34,546 nucleotides of DNA from an uncultured Bacilli bacterium (GTDB taxonomy: Bacteria; Bacillota_I; Bacilli_A; RF39; UBA660), in contig CANRHM010000002.1 of the NCBI GenBank assembly GCA_947630415.1, positions 1 through 34,546 on the forward strand. Direction: 5' to 3'. The stretch's first letter is position 1; every line of letters starts with the position of its first letter. Both the position numbers and the translations under genes were made by a program. The notes below the pieces were generated by a model. It saw only the letters and a program-made list of their open reading frames with translations, did not search any database and was not told the DNA's origin. Below are positions 23,482 to 32,414 of the stretch, in pieces.

Positions 23482-24374
23482 TATTCAGCACCTACATTCT
23501 CGTTATAATATTTTTCTCCTTTGAGAAGAAAATAACTATTAAAGATTAAAATTCCATGGAGTAATATTTTCATATACCACAAATCGAGTATTTTTAAATA
23601 GGTTTCATTCCCCAGTAAGTACTGTACCAACATAACCATTAAGTAAAGCATCATACCATATTTTAAGAAAGATTTATGGAAAGAGGCTCGTTCCATTCGG
23701 TCACGATAAACACCTTCAACCAACATATCGATATCGAGCTGCATGTTTTCCAAAGATTCTCCTGAGTCTTGTGCTTCTTCTTTGGTAATTTGTACGAACA
23801 ACTGGTGCATACTTTTCACAATATAGTAATGATAGATGTTATCGAAGTATTGAAGTGATTCATCAATGGAACCATTTTCATAGGCTAGTTCAATCATGTG
23901 GTTGACATCTCCCAAGACAGGATCTTCTAATACTCCAGAAGCCGCAACTCCTTCCAACGCTTTAACGAAACTTTGGGTCGTTGCAAACTCCATAATGGTG
24001 TTGGTGGTATAAATTTGAATTTGCTCGAAAATAAATTCACTATATACTCTTTTACAACGTAAGAAAGCAAGGTAGGGAATCGTAGCATCGACAACGATGA
24101 TGTAAACAATCGAAATTACAATGTTATAGAAATAAAGATACGATACAATTCCTGCAAAAGCCGAGAACATGAGTACTTGTGTGAGGTATTGACGTGCCGT
24201 GTACTCTTGTCCTAACTCTTTGGTCTTCTCTCTTACTAACTTAAAGGAATAAGGAGCGAATTTATCGTATACGAGACCTACTTGGTCGACGATAAAACGA
24301 TAGACATTTTGTCCACGGTAATTACGATAGACGATAACAAAGATAGCAATTAACAGTAAGACAAATAATTCCAT
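23481..24374 (-). CDS. TadB-like pilus platform protein (T2SSF family)
   Basis: A 297-residue membrane protein. Hydrophobic segments lie near residues 1-17, 67-105, 235-252 and 264-283, with a cytoplasmic helical domain (about 110-230) holding the T2SSF pattern: FATTQSFVKALEGVAASG, then an acidic QLDIDMLVEGVYRDR run. This matches TadB, partner of TadC and target of the TadA ATPase. AAAGGAG precedes the ATG. The gene lies 14 bases after tadA and overlaps tadC by one base. Confidence 0.85.
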   Translation of the reverse strand: MELFVLLLIAIFVIVYRNYRGQNVYRFIVDQVGLVYDKFAPYSFKLVREKTKELGQEYTARQYLTQVLMFSAFAGIVSYLYFYNIVISIVYIIVVDATIPYLAFLRCKRVYSEFIFEQIQIYTTNTIMEFATTQSFVKALEGVAASGVLEDPVLGDVNHMIELAYENGSIDESLQYFDNIYHYYIVKSMHQLFVQITKEEAQDSGESLENMQLDIDMLVEGVYRDRMERASFHKSFLKYGMMLYLMVMLVQYLLGNETYLKILDLWYMKILLHGILIFNSYFLLKGEKYYNENVGAE

Positions 24375-24388
24375 AGTTTATCACTCCT

Positions 24389-25573
24389 TTAAATTTCTTC
24401 TAATTCTTGAGCTTGTCCTGGTTGAACAGGCGCTGTCTGAGTCGTGTTAATATCTGTGAAAGAGACTCCTTTATTCTTGAGTTCTTCTTCTTTTCTTAAT
24501 TTTTCCTCTTCTTCTTCCGTTAGAACGTTTTCAAATTTGGTATCTAGCTGAATATTTTGTCCTTGTAAGTATTCCATCAAATGACTACTTGGATTTCTTT
24601 TGATGATTTTTTCACCAATTTTCTGATAAAGAATACGATGTTGTACTTCATTGTCATCATCGACATAGAATTCGCACACTTCATCGATTTCACGGTGAAA
24701 TTGTTGATATTTTTGACTGTAATAAGCTTTGATGTGTACGCCTAACTGAATATAACGATAAATCGTTTTTAAGAATTGATCAACATCGACTTCGGTCTCC
24801 ATAAGGCTGTACATACGGAAAGGTATGGCACTCGCTTTATCGGAGTGGATCGTCGATAAGATATTGTGTCCTGAAGATATCGAGTTACGAACCGCACTTA
24901 CGGCTTCTGCACTACGAACTTCGGATAGTAGAATCCATTTCGGGTTTTGTCGCATACAAGTAACCAACACTTCACTATAGGAAGCAATGTTGTTGGTCTT
25001 CATTGCTACAATATCCCGTTGAGGGAAAATACGATCCAAGTGTAACTCTAATGTATCCTCAATTGTTATTAATTTTTCATTGGTCTTGGTATGAGCTGCT
25101 AAGTATTTAACAAACTCCGTTTTACCTGAACCTGTTTCTCCACAAACGATGATGTTGCAATGTCCTTCAACACATTTAATTAAAAAGTCGTGGATATCTT
25201 TAGTAACATAATCTTCTTTTAAAAGATTTTCTTCTTTTAACCTGATCTTAGCAGGTGTTTTACGTATAACTAACGCAACCCCATTCGTCGCAATTGAATC
25301 GTGTACAAAGTTAAGACGAAGTTCGGTACTTTCTGCATCTAGAAAGGGACTTGCCATATTGAAGGTTTTTCCCATGACGTTAGAACACTGAAAGGCAAGT
25401 TTTTCTACCATAGCATTATTAATAGCTGGATTTTCTACTCGAACCGATCCTTGTGTTAAGGAACGAATCCAAATCTGTCCATTATTAGAATAAGAAATAT
25501 CGGTTATATCGTCATTATCAATGTACGTTTGAAAGGGCCCAAAGTCTATTTGCTCAAATACATTATCATTCAT
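24389..25573 (-). CDS. tadA: TadA/CpaF-type pilus assembly ATPase
   Basis: A 394-residue secretion ATPase of the GspE/VirB11/CpaF family that powers Flp pilus assembly. Motifs in order: Walker A GETGSGKT at residues 145-152, Asp box IEDTLEL at 171-177, Walker B WILLSEVR at 213-220, and His box GHNILSTIHS at 235-244. The N-terminal domain (1-130) includes DITDISYSNNGQIWIR, as in CpaF. A charged Glu/Lys tail and a Gln/Pro-rich end extend past the usual core. Because VirB11 belongs to the same family and the T4SS module here has no VirB11 of its own, this ATPase might also serve VirB4/VirD4; that is inference. AAAAGGGGG lies ahead of the ATG. Confidence 0.94.
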   Translation of the reverse strand: MNDNVFEQIDFGPFQTYIDNDDITDISYSNNGQIWIRSLTQGSVRVENPAINNAMVEKLAFQCSNVMGKTFNMASPFLDAESTELRLNFVHDSIATNGVALVIRKTPAKIRLKEENLLKEDYVTKDIHDFLIKCVEGHCNIIVCGETGSGKTEFVKYLAAHTKTNEKLITIEDTLELHLDRIFPQRDIVAMKTNNIASYSEVLVTCMRQNPKWILLSEVRSAEAVSAVRNSISSGHNILSTIHSDKASAIPFRMYSLMETEVDVDQFLKTIYRYIQLGVHIKAYYSQKYQQFHREIDEVCEFYVDDDNEVQHRILYQKIGEKIIKRNPSSHLMEYLQGQNIQLDTKFENVLTEEEEEKLRKEEELKNKGVSFTDINTTQTAPVQPGQAQELEEI

Positions 25574-25588
25574 AGTGAGCCCCCTTTT

Positions 25589-26419
25589 CTATTGTATTGC
25601 GCCACTACCTGACATATCTTCGGTCCAATACGTTACATTGTTGATCCAGTCTTTTAATTCTTCACTACTGATACGTACTTCACCTGGTTGTTCTTTTAAA
25701 GATTCTCTCGTTGGTACTGGTAAAAGTGTTGCATCATATGTTCTTAAGTACATCGTTTTTCTTAACAAGATATGGTATTCTTCTGGAACGGCAAAGATCA
25801 TCATCGCAGGCGTTCTTTCTTCTTCGACATTATCGAAAACGTTTTGTCCATTTCCATCAAGAACCGCCAAAACTTTTACATTTTCAATAAGTTTTCCAAC
25901 CATGATGGTATCTTTTTGATTCTTAACATTCTCGTCTAAGTTATTGATGGCTTTTAAGTAGATATCCACATAGTTTCCTGGAATAATTTGATTACCATAA
26001 GATAACGTCATATTCAAGGTCATGTTAACAAGTACATAACCATCGGGATAATCTTCACGAATAAGTGAATCCGGTAAAGCCGATTTCTCAACGACTGCTC
26101 TTCTATAAAACAAGCTTCCTGCTGGAATGACAGAATCGAAGTTACTATATTTGTTAACCACTTCACTTGCCGTTAGATAAATACTACTATTTTGAACCAT
26201 CGAACGAGGAATTTGCATCATACCAATCATATCGGAAGTAATTTGTGTCTTTGGATTAATAGTTACGGTAGCATAAGGTACTGATATCGGTGTAATGGCT
26301 TGATTAACACGCATATTGTATCCGATATAAAGAACCAATACGCCTAGAAGAACACCTACTACTGTAACGGTATTTCGATTTGATAAAAATTTCTTAAATC
26401 CTGTAATTAAGTTATTCAT
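25589..26419 (-). CDS. CpaB/RcpC-like SAF-domain pilus protein
   Basis: A 276-residue protein with one N-terminal membrane helix (about 17-35) and an exported SAF domain (about 47-115). The domain carries ITSDMIGMMQIPRS, the PAGSLFYRRAVV segment and then YVLVNMTLNMTLSYGNQIIPGNYVDIYL, all typical of CpaB/RcpC. In Gram-negative Tad systems it links the pilus to the envelope and to the secretin; no secretin is expected or seen here, so it may contact the wall instead. It lies 15 bases upstream of tadA. AAGGAAGGG precedes the start. Confidence 0.88.
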   Translation of the reverse strand: MNNLITGFKKFLSNRNTVTVVGVLLGVLVLYIGYNMRVNQAITPISVPYATVTINPKTQITSDMIGMMQIPRSMVQNSSIYLTASEVVNKYSNFDSVIPAGSLFYRRAVVEKSALPDSLIREDYPDGYVLVNMTLNMTLSYGNQIIPGNYVDIYLKAINNLDENVKNQKDTIMVGKLIENVKVLAVLDGNGQNVFDNVEEERTPAMMIFAVPEEYHILLRKTMYLRTYDATLLPVPTRESLKEQPGEVRISSEELKDWINNVTYWTEDMSGSGAIQ

Positions 26420-26437
26420 CTTTATCCCTTCCTTCTT

Positions 26438-26878
26438 TTATTCTAGTTCATCCAAGACGTCTTCTACTCTACGCTCTTCTTCGTATTTCGTTTCGAGTAT
26501 GGCATCGATTTGGTTTTTAATTTGGAAACTTTCTCCCGCAAATACGACCGAAGTGGAAGATCCTACTTTAACGCTCACTTTTGGAGGTGTTTCATTGATA
26601 TCGTAAATACGAATATCGTAGTTACGATCGTTATTAACGTTTTCAGCAAAGCGACGAACGAAGCTTTCTACAAATTTTTCTTTGTCCATTCGAATTTCGC
26701 CACCCGATACTTGATAAAATCCATAATCGACCGCATCAAGCATGGCTGCTTCCGTCGTATCCTTTAATAAGTAGTAATCTAGTTCATTTCCTGAGGAGTA
26801 GTTTTGAATAATGTTGACCATTCCCAGTGTAAAAACCCCTAGTAAAATGATTCCGGTTAATAAAATACCTTTACTCAT
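26438..26878 (-). CDS. TadE-like membrane-anchored minor pilin
   Basis: A 146-residue protein with an N-terminal hydrophobic helix (about residues 5-26) followed by an exported domain. The TEAAMLDAVDYGFYQVS segment near 42-58 and a TPPKVSVKVG strand are the kind of post-helix features seen in TadE-like and pseudopilin proteins. It resembles, in my memory, the DUF5411 group, but I cannot verify this. Its start overlaps the stop of the 970-residue gene by one base (TAATG), and cpaB follows after 18 bases, so it is a core member of the Tad operon. Confidence 0.65.
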   Translation of the reverse strand: MSKGILLTGIILLGVFTLGMVNIIQNYSSGNELDYYLLKDTTEAAMLDAVDYGFYQVSGGEIRMDKEKFVESFVRRFAENVNNDRNYDIRIYDINETPPKVSVKVGSSTSVVFAGESFQIKNQIDAILETKYEEERRVEDVLDELE

Positions 26879-29790
26879 TATTGATTTCCTCCTCTCATAT
26901 CAACGTATTTACGTTCACATACATTTCCTTTTTGGTTGTTACATCCCACCATGCCTCGTTTTTTCAAATCCATATAATAACTGCTCGTTCCATTTACATC
27001 ATAATCACTATTGGCTCCACCATTTAGGAATTTACTTTGACATACGTTAATTCCTAATTTGGTATCACTATAACAATACATATCGTAATCTAAGTATTCA
27101 CCATTATGCTCACGGTTATATTGACGAATGGCATTGATGTTTTGTTTGGTTAAGACGATTTCGTAATCAAGTTCCTCGGATGGATCATTTTCTTGGTTAC
27201 TTGTTTCGTAAATCGTATCTCCTTTTCGAATGATTTCTAATCTCGTTTCATCCGGCATGATATTGTAACGCAAACTATTCGCTGAAGTTGTCCAGTTCCA
27301 TCTTGGGTTACGTCCAATATCTTGTTGTTCTTCTAAGAATGGTTGATTTAAGTTAATAGGACGATAGATATAAGTAAGTCCACACGTATCAATACAGTTT
27401 GCTTCTCCTGGTGCACAAGCAGTACATCCTGGATTTAAGTAGATACCCGTGTTATCTTTAATTCCATAGAAGCAATCTAAGTCGATGCTTGACCATTGTC
27501 CCCAAGAACCAAGTCCACTAAAGTTATAGTGAATATTTTGGGTAATTCCTTGAGAAGCAAAATTTCCATCTTTAATCGCTTCTTCACTGTTTGAAGTAAC
27601 CGTAGGCCACTTTTCATATAAGTTATAACCTAGGGCATTGATATTCGAATAGAACCTACGTCCCCCTTGATAATAATACTTAAGTAAATCAGGATTTACT
27701 TCAAATTGTTTTCTTCCATAACGGATATCGCCCACATTAATACTCGAAACATAAGATTCGTCTAAATAAAGTTTAATTTGACGTTTTACTTCATAACTTC
27801 TAACTTCTTTTTCTACTTGATAATGACCTGGTATTCCAATAGTTTCATTATGATTTTCGGTCATTTTTACTTCATAATCACGTGTTGTATTGTTTTCTGT
27901 ATAGTTTGTAACTTCTTTAATGACTGTCGTATCCGTTGCATCTTTATATTCAATGACTTTACCGGTATGAGAATCTACTACCGAAGCACTAAATTTTTCT
28001 GGATTTTCTTTGTCGAGAGATTCAAAAGACTCTGTCGTATATTGATTGATGGCATTTAATACATTTTGAAGTTCTGCTTCACTTTTTTCTACCTCTTTAC
28101 GATAAGCACTTTCTGGTGTTTCTGGAGGTATTACACAATTTGGACTCGTTACAAATACTTCGTAACAAAGTGTTGGATTGGTATTAGAGTTACAACCATC
28201 CAAGTAAGTAAAGGATATTCCATGTTCACTTACACAATAAGTATTCGTTGGACATCCATAGTTACTATCGGTTACATAACAACTAGAAATCGGTAATCTT
28301 GTTCGACCATAAGGTTTTCCTATTAATTCTGCACAAGTTTTATTACTTCCATGACTTAAATCTGTTGTTGAAACTGGTACTGCTTGAAGTGGATTAGCAC
28401 TAAGTGTCAATTTAGAAAAGAGTCCTTGTGTATTATAGATAGGTATATTGTTAGGATACGTCATCTTATAACATTGATCGATACAATCTTGGGTATATTT
28501 TCCACCATCGCAAGAAGCCACACATTGATCAAAGGATGATGTAGGTCCTGCTCCTGCTTGTCCTGTATGATTTGCAGGTCCTCCCCAACATTCAACAGAA
28601 TATGCACATTGTGGTTTATACTCAGGTTGTCTTAGTTGTACAGGTGTACAAGTACGAGTCATATTAATGACAGGGCTATAACTGAAACCTTGACCAGCAC
28701 TTAATCCTTTTGGTTGCTCGTAAGTGATTTCTAATTTTTCGGTACAAAGTGCACCCCAATATGTTCCTCCTACCCCTTCTAAAAATTGGGTATATTCTTG
28801 AGATGATGCCGTATGTTCACTGGTATTTGAATTTCTATTTTTATCGAAGTAGCATTGTAAATGGTCCTCTACTTTACCTGTGGATAAACGTGTTAAAATA
28901 TTTTTTGCACGATCAATATCTTCACGTACTTTTTGATCGGTATATTGGTCTACGTTAGACCAATTCATTTCTTCTTCAAAGCATTCACTGACTAAATTCG
29001 TAGCAATTCCTACTTTATCGGTTCCATTTACTTGGTTACGATAATCTTTACAAATTTGTTTATTATAAATAGGATTCGGAATGGAAGTGGAACCTGCTCC
29101 TTGAATATAACCCATGTAAGCTCCATTACAAGGATTTCCGCCACCCAAGCCTAGATAGAATGCAAGGAAATAGTCATCCCCCGGATTTACCCAAAACTGA
29201 ATGACCCCATCGTTGTTGGTAAGCCAATTGTTTCCCGGAAATTCATATACTTGACAATTTCCACTATCATCATAACTCGTACAAGTTTCACGATAAGCCG
29301 GTTGATTACCACTTGTATTTTGTTTTGTTACACGTTTAACACGATAACCTTCTGCTTTTTGAATCGTTACTTTCCACTGGCTACGAGAACTATCCCATAC
29401 TTGTGAAAAGTTTGCATTACTGTTTAGTTCATTCATAGGAGTTACCTTAGATATATCTTGTTCTAGTGGGCAAGAATAGAAAGTATATTTATCATCACCA
29501 ATATTTCCTTCTGTAATTCCGCAACTGATACCTAATGAAACCGCTTCAAAATAGTCCTCTTTTGGGCAGGTATTGGTATTTCCACCACTTTGATAACAAG
29601 AATTGATGATATCTCTTTGTGTAATTTTAGATAGTTGTACATTACTTCCTGCATTTTGAATGGTATAAATCATTCCTCCAACACAAACTTGTCCATCACT
29701 ATCTGTATTTTTAGCACTTACTAATAAAGGAAATAAAGCAAGAAGGAGACATACTCCCAATCCAATTATTTGCTTTTTTTGTTTATTCAT
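26878..29790 (-). CDS. Large cysteine-rich exported protein, candidate pilus-associated adhesin
   Basis: A 970-residue protein with a clear signal peptide (about 1-26, ending near VSAK) and no later membrane helix. It has about 35 cysteines in the mature part, many in pairs 4-10 apart, unusual for a secreted protein of a low-GC Gram-positive. Residues about 560-690 are cysteine-free, rich in Thr/Glu and probably extended (NYTENNTTRDYEVKMT), separating an N-terminal and a C-terminal cysteine-rich block. No LPxTG, NPxTN or tail anchor is visible at the C-terminus, although a sortase gene lies just upstream. I recognise no family. Size, export and position next to TadE-like and CpaB genes suggest a tip or surface-displayed protein. 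AGGAGG lies 8 bases before the ATG. Confidence 0.78.
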   Translation of the reverse strand: MNKQKKQIIGLGVCLLLALFPLLVSAKNTDSDGQVCVGGMIYTIQNAGSNVQLSKITQRDIINSCYQSGGNTNTCPKEDYFEAVSLGISCGITEGNIGDDKYTFYSCPLEQDISKVTPMNELNSNANFSQVWDSSRSQWKVTIQKAEGYRVKRVTKQNTSGNQPAYRETCTSYDDSGNCQVYEFPGNNWLTNNDGVIQFWVNPGDDYFLAFYLGLGGGNPCNGAYMGYIQGAGSTSIPNPIYNKQICKDYRNQVNGTDKVGIATNLVSECFEEEMNWSNVDQYTDQKVREDIDRAKNILTRLSTGKVEDHLQCYFDKNRNSNTSEHTASSQEYTQFLEGVGGTYWGALCTEKLEITYEQPKGLSAGQGFSYSPVINMTRTCTPVQLRQPEYKPQCAYSVECWGGPANHTGQAGAGPTSSFDQCVASCDGGKYTQDCIDQCYKMTYPNNIPIYNTQGLFSKLTLSANPLQAVPVSTTDLSHGSNKTCAELIGKPYGRTRLPISSCYVTDSNYGCPTNTYCVSEHGISFTYLDGCNSNTNPTLCYEVFVTSPNCVIPPETPESAYRKEVEKSEAELQNVLNAINQYTTESFESLDKENPEKFSASVVDSHTGKVIEYKDATDTTVIKEVTNYTENNTTRDYEVKMTENHNETIGIPGHYQVEKEVRSYEVKRQIKLYLDESYVSSINVGDIRYGRKQFEVNPDLLKYYYQGGRRFYSNINALGYNLYEKWPTVTSNSEEAIKDGNFASQGITQNIHYNFSGLGSWGQWSSIDLDCFYGIKDNTGIYLNPGCTACAPGEANCIDTCGLTYIYRPINLNQPFLEEQQDIGRNPRWNWTTSANSLRYNIMPDETRLEIIRKGDTIYETSNQENDPSEELDYEIVLTKQNINAIRQYNREHNGEYLDYDMYCYSDTKLGINVCQSKFLNGGANSDYDVNGTSSYYMDLKKRGMVGCNNQKGNVCERKYVDMRGGNQ

Positions 29791-29807
29791 TTCAAGGACC
29801 TCCTATC

Positions 29808-30557
29808 TTACTTGATTATATCATAGTTTGCCGTTGTTTGAACAGCATATTTTTCTACTTCTTCATTTTCTCTTAATTTACGGGCATCAATTCTAAATTG
29901 TGTTCTTCCTTCAAGTCCAAAGTATCTTGTACAAGTAATAAGAGAGATAAGCGTATCTTGTTCATTTACTTCTATATTATATCGATATAAACTGTTGTCG
30001 ATGGCGGTCTGGATATAATTTTGCGTCTCACTCAAAGAGGTCGTCGTATCTCCTTTTTCATTATCTTCTACAAAACCAACGGCATAGATAAGATAAAGTT
30101 CATCTTTTCCATCATGGGTATATTGGATATATAAGTTGTCTTTCGCAAAGTCGTAATAAACAAAGCTCATAAGTTGTTCAAAACGAACATGATTTTCGTC
30201 GGCAATAAGTGGTTCACTAGAAACGTTTTGAATATTGTGTCCATAGATGGCTAAACGGTTTTCCCCTTCTCCTGGACGATGTGCTACCCAAGTGTAATCA
30301 ATACCACTTCGATAGGCTTGAGGCGTTTCATAAATGATAGGATAATCGATATTCGTACCTTGTACCCTAATCCAACCAACGGAATTGACGTTGGCAACTT
30401 TGGTATCACTTACTTGTTCAACTCTGGAATCAATGGCGTATTTTACAAAAGTGGATCCCATTTTTTGATTGGAAACGTAAATGATTACGAATCCTATTAC
30501 CGCAAGTATTAACAATAAGGTGATTTGCCCATAGGCATTTTTACTTTTCTTTTTCAT
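29808..30557 (-). CDS. Class-B-like sortase
   Basis: A 249-residue membrane-anchored transpeptidase that cuts surface proteins at a sorting motif and links them to the wall or to another protein. It has an N-terminal helix (about 11-28) and a sortase domain (about 55-230). VGWIRVQGTNIDYPI is the class B opening. Catalytic H107 is in IYGHNI, C209 in LITCTRYF, and the arginine is R218 or R222. No protein in the window shows a standard sorting signal, so the substrate could lie elsewhere or use an unusual motif. It stands between the two largest surface-protein genes of the Tad operon. GAGAGG is 7 bases before the ATG. Confidence 0.9.
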   Translation of the reverse strand: MKKKSKNAYGQITLLLILAVIGFVIIYVSNQKMGSTFVKYAIDSRVEQVSDTKVANVNSVGWIRVQGTNIDYPIIYETPQAYRSGIDYTWVAHRPGEGENRLAIYGHNIQNVSSEPLIADENHVRFEQLMSFVYYDFAKDNLYIQYTHDGKDELYLIYAVGFVEDNEKGDTTTSLSETQNYIQTAIDNSLYRYNIEVNEQDTLISLITCTRYFGLEGRTQFRIDARKLRENEEVEKYAVQTTANYDIIK

Positions 30558-30569
30558 ATTTTACCTCTC

Positions 30570-32414
30570 TTACTTTATATAATATGGACTAGTAACCGTT
30601 CCTTGTCCACTTGAAATACGTGCATTTTTACTAATGTAGATAACGGCTTTTATAGCATTGTTTTTAAAATCCTCAAGGGATACATCAAAGGCAATTCCAT
30701 TTCTTGAGTTGACCATAAAGAAATGATTCTCTTTATTAATTACATCCATTAAGTAGTAATTGATTCCCATGAATAAGTTATTGCTGTTTACTCCTGAGAA
30801 TAAGTCATAACTACTTGGAATTGAAAATCTTGCTCTAAATGTTTCAGTATTATATTCATCGTATTTTTTTCCTTCTTCATAGTAAGGTCTTGTAAATTCA
30901 TGTTCGATTAATAAGTTATCAGCTACATAATTTCCTAGTTCATTATTTAAAATGTAACCTAAGTTGCCTTCTACTAAAGGATTGAATTTACGAATTCTAT
31001 CTTCATCTTGATAGGTAGCAGTTAACTCTTTTCCAGTAGAACTATTGGTAAGCGTTCCTGCTCCTATAAGTTTAATATTTCCTTCTTCATCAAAACCACT
31101 GATGCGGAAGAATTGTCCGGAATAGTTTACGTATTCTCCGATATAACGAGTATTTAAGTAGTCATTATCTCTTCCAAACGTATAATCATCTAATTTATAA
31201 GGCTTTTCACCGGAGCCATCACCATCCATGACATAAAGATTTTCGGTTTTTAAATTGATGACTGGACGAACGCCTGCTAAATTTTGATTAGCAAAATCGC
31301 TTATTCTACTATTTCCATAATTATAGTAGATAAAACTGTTGGTTTCGTTTTTCTTATCAAGTAACCAGTAACTTCCCATTTGGTATAAGTAAGAAGTATT
31401 CTTGCTATCGATGGATGCTAATAATTCATTCATGGAAAGCATTCCAACAGGAAGGGCATTCGAATAACTATCACATTCTTTCATCTGTCCTAAAGAAGTT
31501 GTATTTTCACACCAAGTGCTATCTTGTTTAACATATTGACTGGCATTTTTAAGTGCTTGATAAAAAGTATTGTTCAACCATTTTGCCAAATTAGAGTTTT
31601 CAAAGTTCTCTCCTTCGTTTCGGTAAGGCATATTCGCTACATTATCGTCTAATATGAGTTTAATACTGTTATCATCGTTTACCTTGATAATCCGCCAAAG
31701 CATGCCAGAGAATAATATGTAGTTATTGGCATTTTCACCTTTGTAGGTATTGCTTTCATCGGTTGCCGATTTAATTTCATCGACGATATTGCGAACGACA
31801 TACACATCTCTTGTTACATCGCTTCGGTTATGCATTTTATCATAGACCGTATAACGCACTTTATATGATCCTATTTTTTTGGTATTAACATTAGAGGAAT
31901 CAATAAGCACTTTGCTCACATCAATATCTTGGTCATGATCATCTTTGATGCTTTCCACACCTAATTCTTGATATCCACTATTAATGGTTAGATAGTAAGG
32001 ATCATCTCCTTTTAAAGTGATGACTGGTCCTTCATGATCCACATTGGATTGATATTTTCCACAGGATAAGTAAGTGTAGTAACGGTATTCTTCTCCTTCT
32101 TTAAATACTCTAACCCATGAGTCGAGCGAACAAGTATCGTTTTCTTTAGGAATCATCAACTTCTCGATTCGCTCTAAGTCGTTTAATTCTTTTAAAGTAA
32201 CCGAGACCATTTCTCCATCTTTTTTAGGAAGTCTTGATGGATACTGAAAGTAATAATATTCGGCGGCCTCTTGGAATTTCTTTTCTTCTTGTCTAAAGAG
32301 AAAGTATCCTTCAATAAAAAGAGCATAAATCAAATACAAAAGAAGAAGACTTGCACCTAAAATGGCTAGAATTAAAGCTAATCTTTTTTTCTTTTTAACT
32401 TCCGCTGGTTGCAT
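30570..32414 (-). CDS. Anchored surface protein with Ig-like and two WRII-type domains
   Basis: A 614-residue protein. The ATG at 32414 is chosen because AGGAGG lies 8 bases upstream; the ATG at 32420 is only 2 bases from it. One membrane helix (about residues 11-35) leads to a helical neck (EEKKFQEAAEYYYFQYPSRL). A DUF5011-like Ig domain follows (about 126-210, with GPVITLKGDD, GSYKVRYTVYD and a VYVV end). Then come two tandem domains starting at LFSGMLWRIIKV and YSGQFFRISGF, the first ending with VRPVINL and GEKPYKL, the second with SPYYIK. The neck and the WRII domain are shared with the 364-residue protein at 19261-20355. It is probably a surface or pilus-associated protein. Confidence 0.8.
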   Translation of the reverse strand: MQPAEVKKKKRLALILAILGASLLLLYLIYALFIEGYFLFRQEEKKFQEAAEYYYFQYPSRLPKKDGEMVSVTLKELNDLERIEKLMIPKENDTCSLDSWVRVFKEGEEYRYYTYLSCGKYQSNVDHEGPVITLKGDDPYYLTINSGYQELGVESIKDDHDQDIDVSKVLIDSSNVNTKKIGSYKVRYTVYDKMHNRSDVTRDVYVVRNIVDEIKSATDESNTYKGENANNYILFSGMLWRIIKVNDDNSIKLILDDNVANMPYRNEGENFENSNLAKWLNNTFYQALKNASQYVKQDSTWCENTTSLGQMKECDSYSNALPVGMLSMNELLASIDSKNTSYLYQMGSYWLLDKKNETNSFIYYNYGNSRISDFANQNLAGVRPVINLKTENLYVMDGDGSGEKPYKLDDYTFGRDNDYLNTRYIGEYVNYSGQFFRISGFDEEGNIKLIGAGTLTNSSTGKELTATYQDEDRIRKFNPLVEGNLGYILNNELGNYVADNLLIEHEFTRPYYEEGKKYDEYNTETFRARFSIPSSYDLFSGVNSNNLFMGINYYLMDVINKENHFFMVNSRNGIAFDVSLEDFKNNAIKAVIYISKNARISSGQGTVTSPYYIK

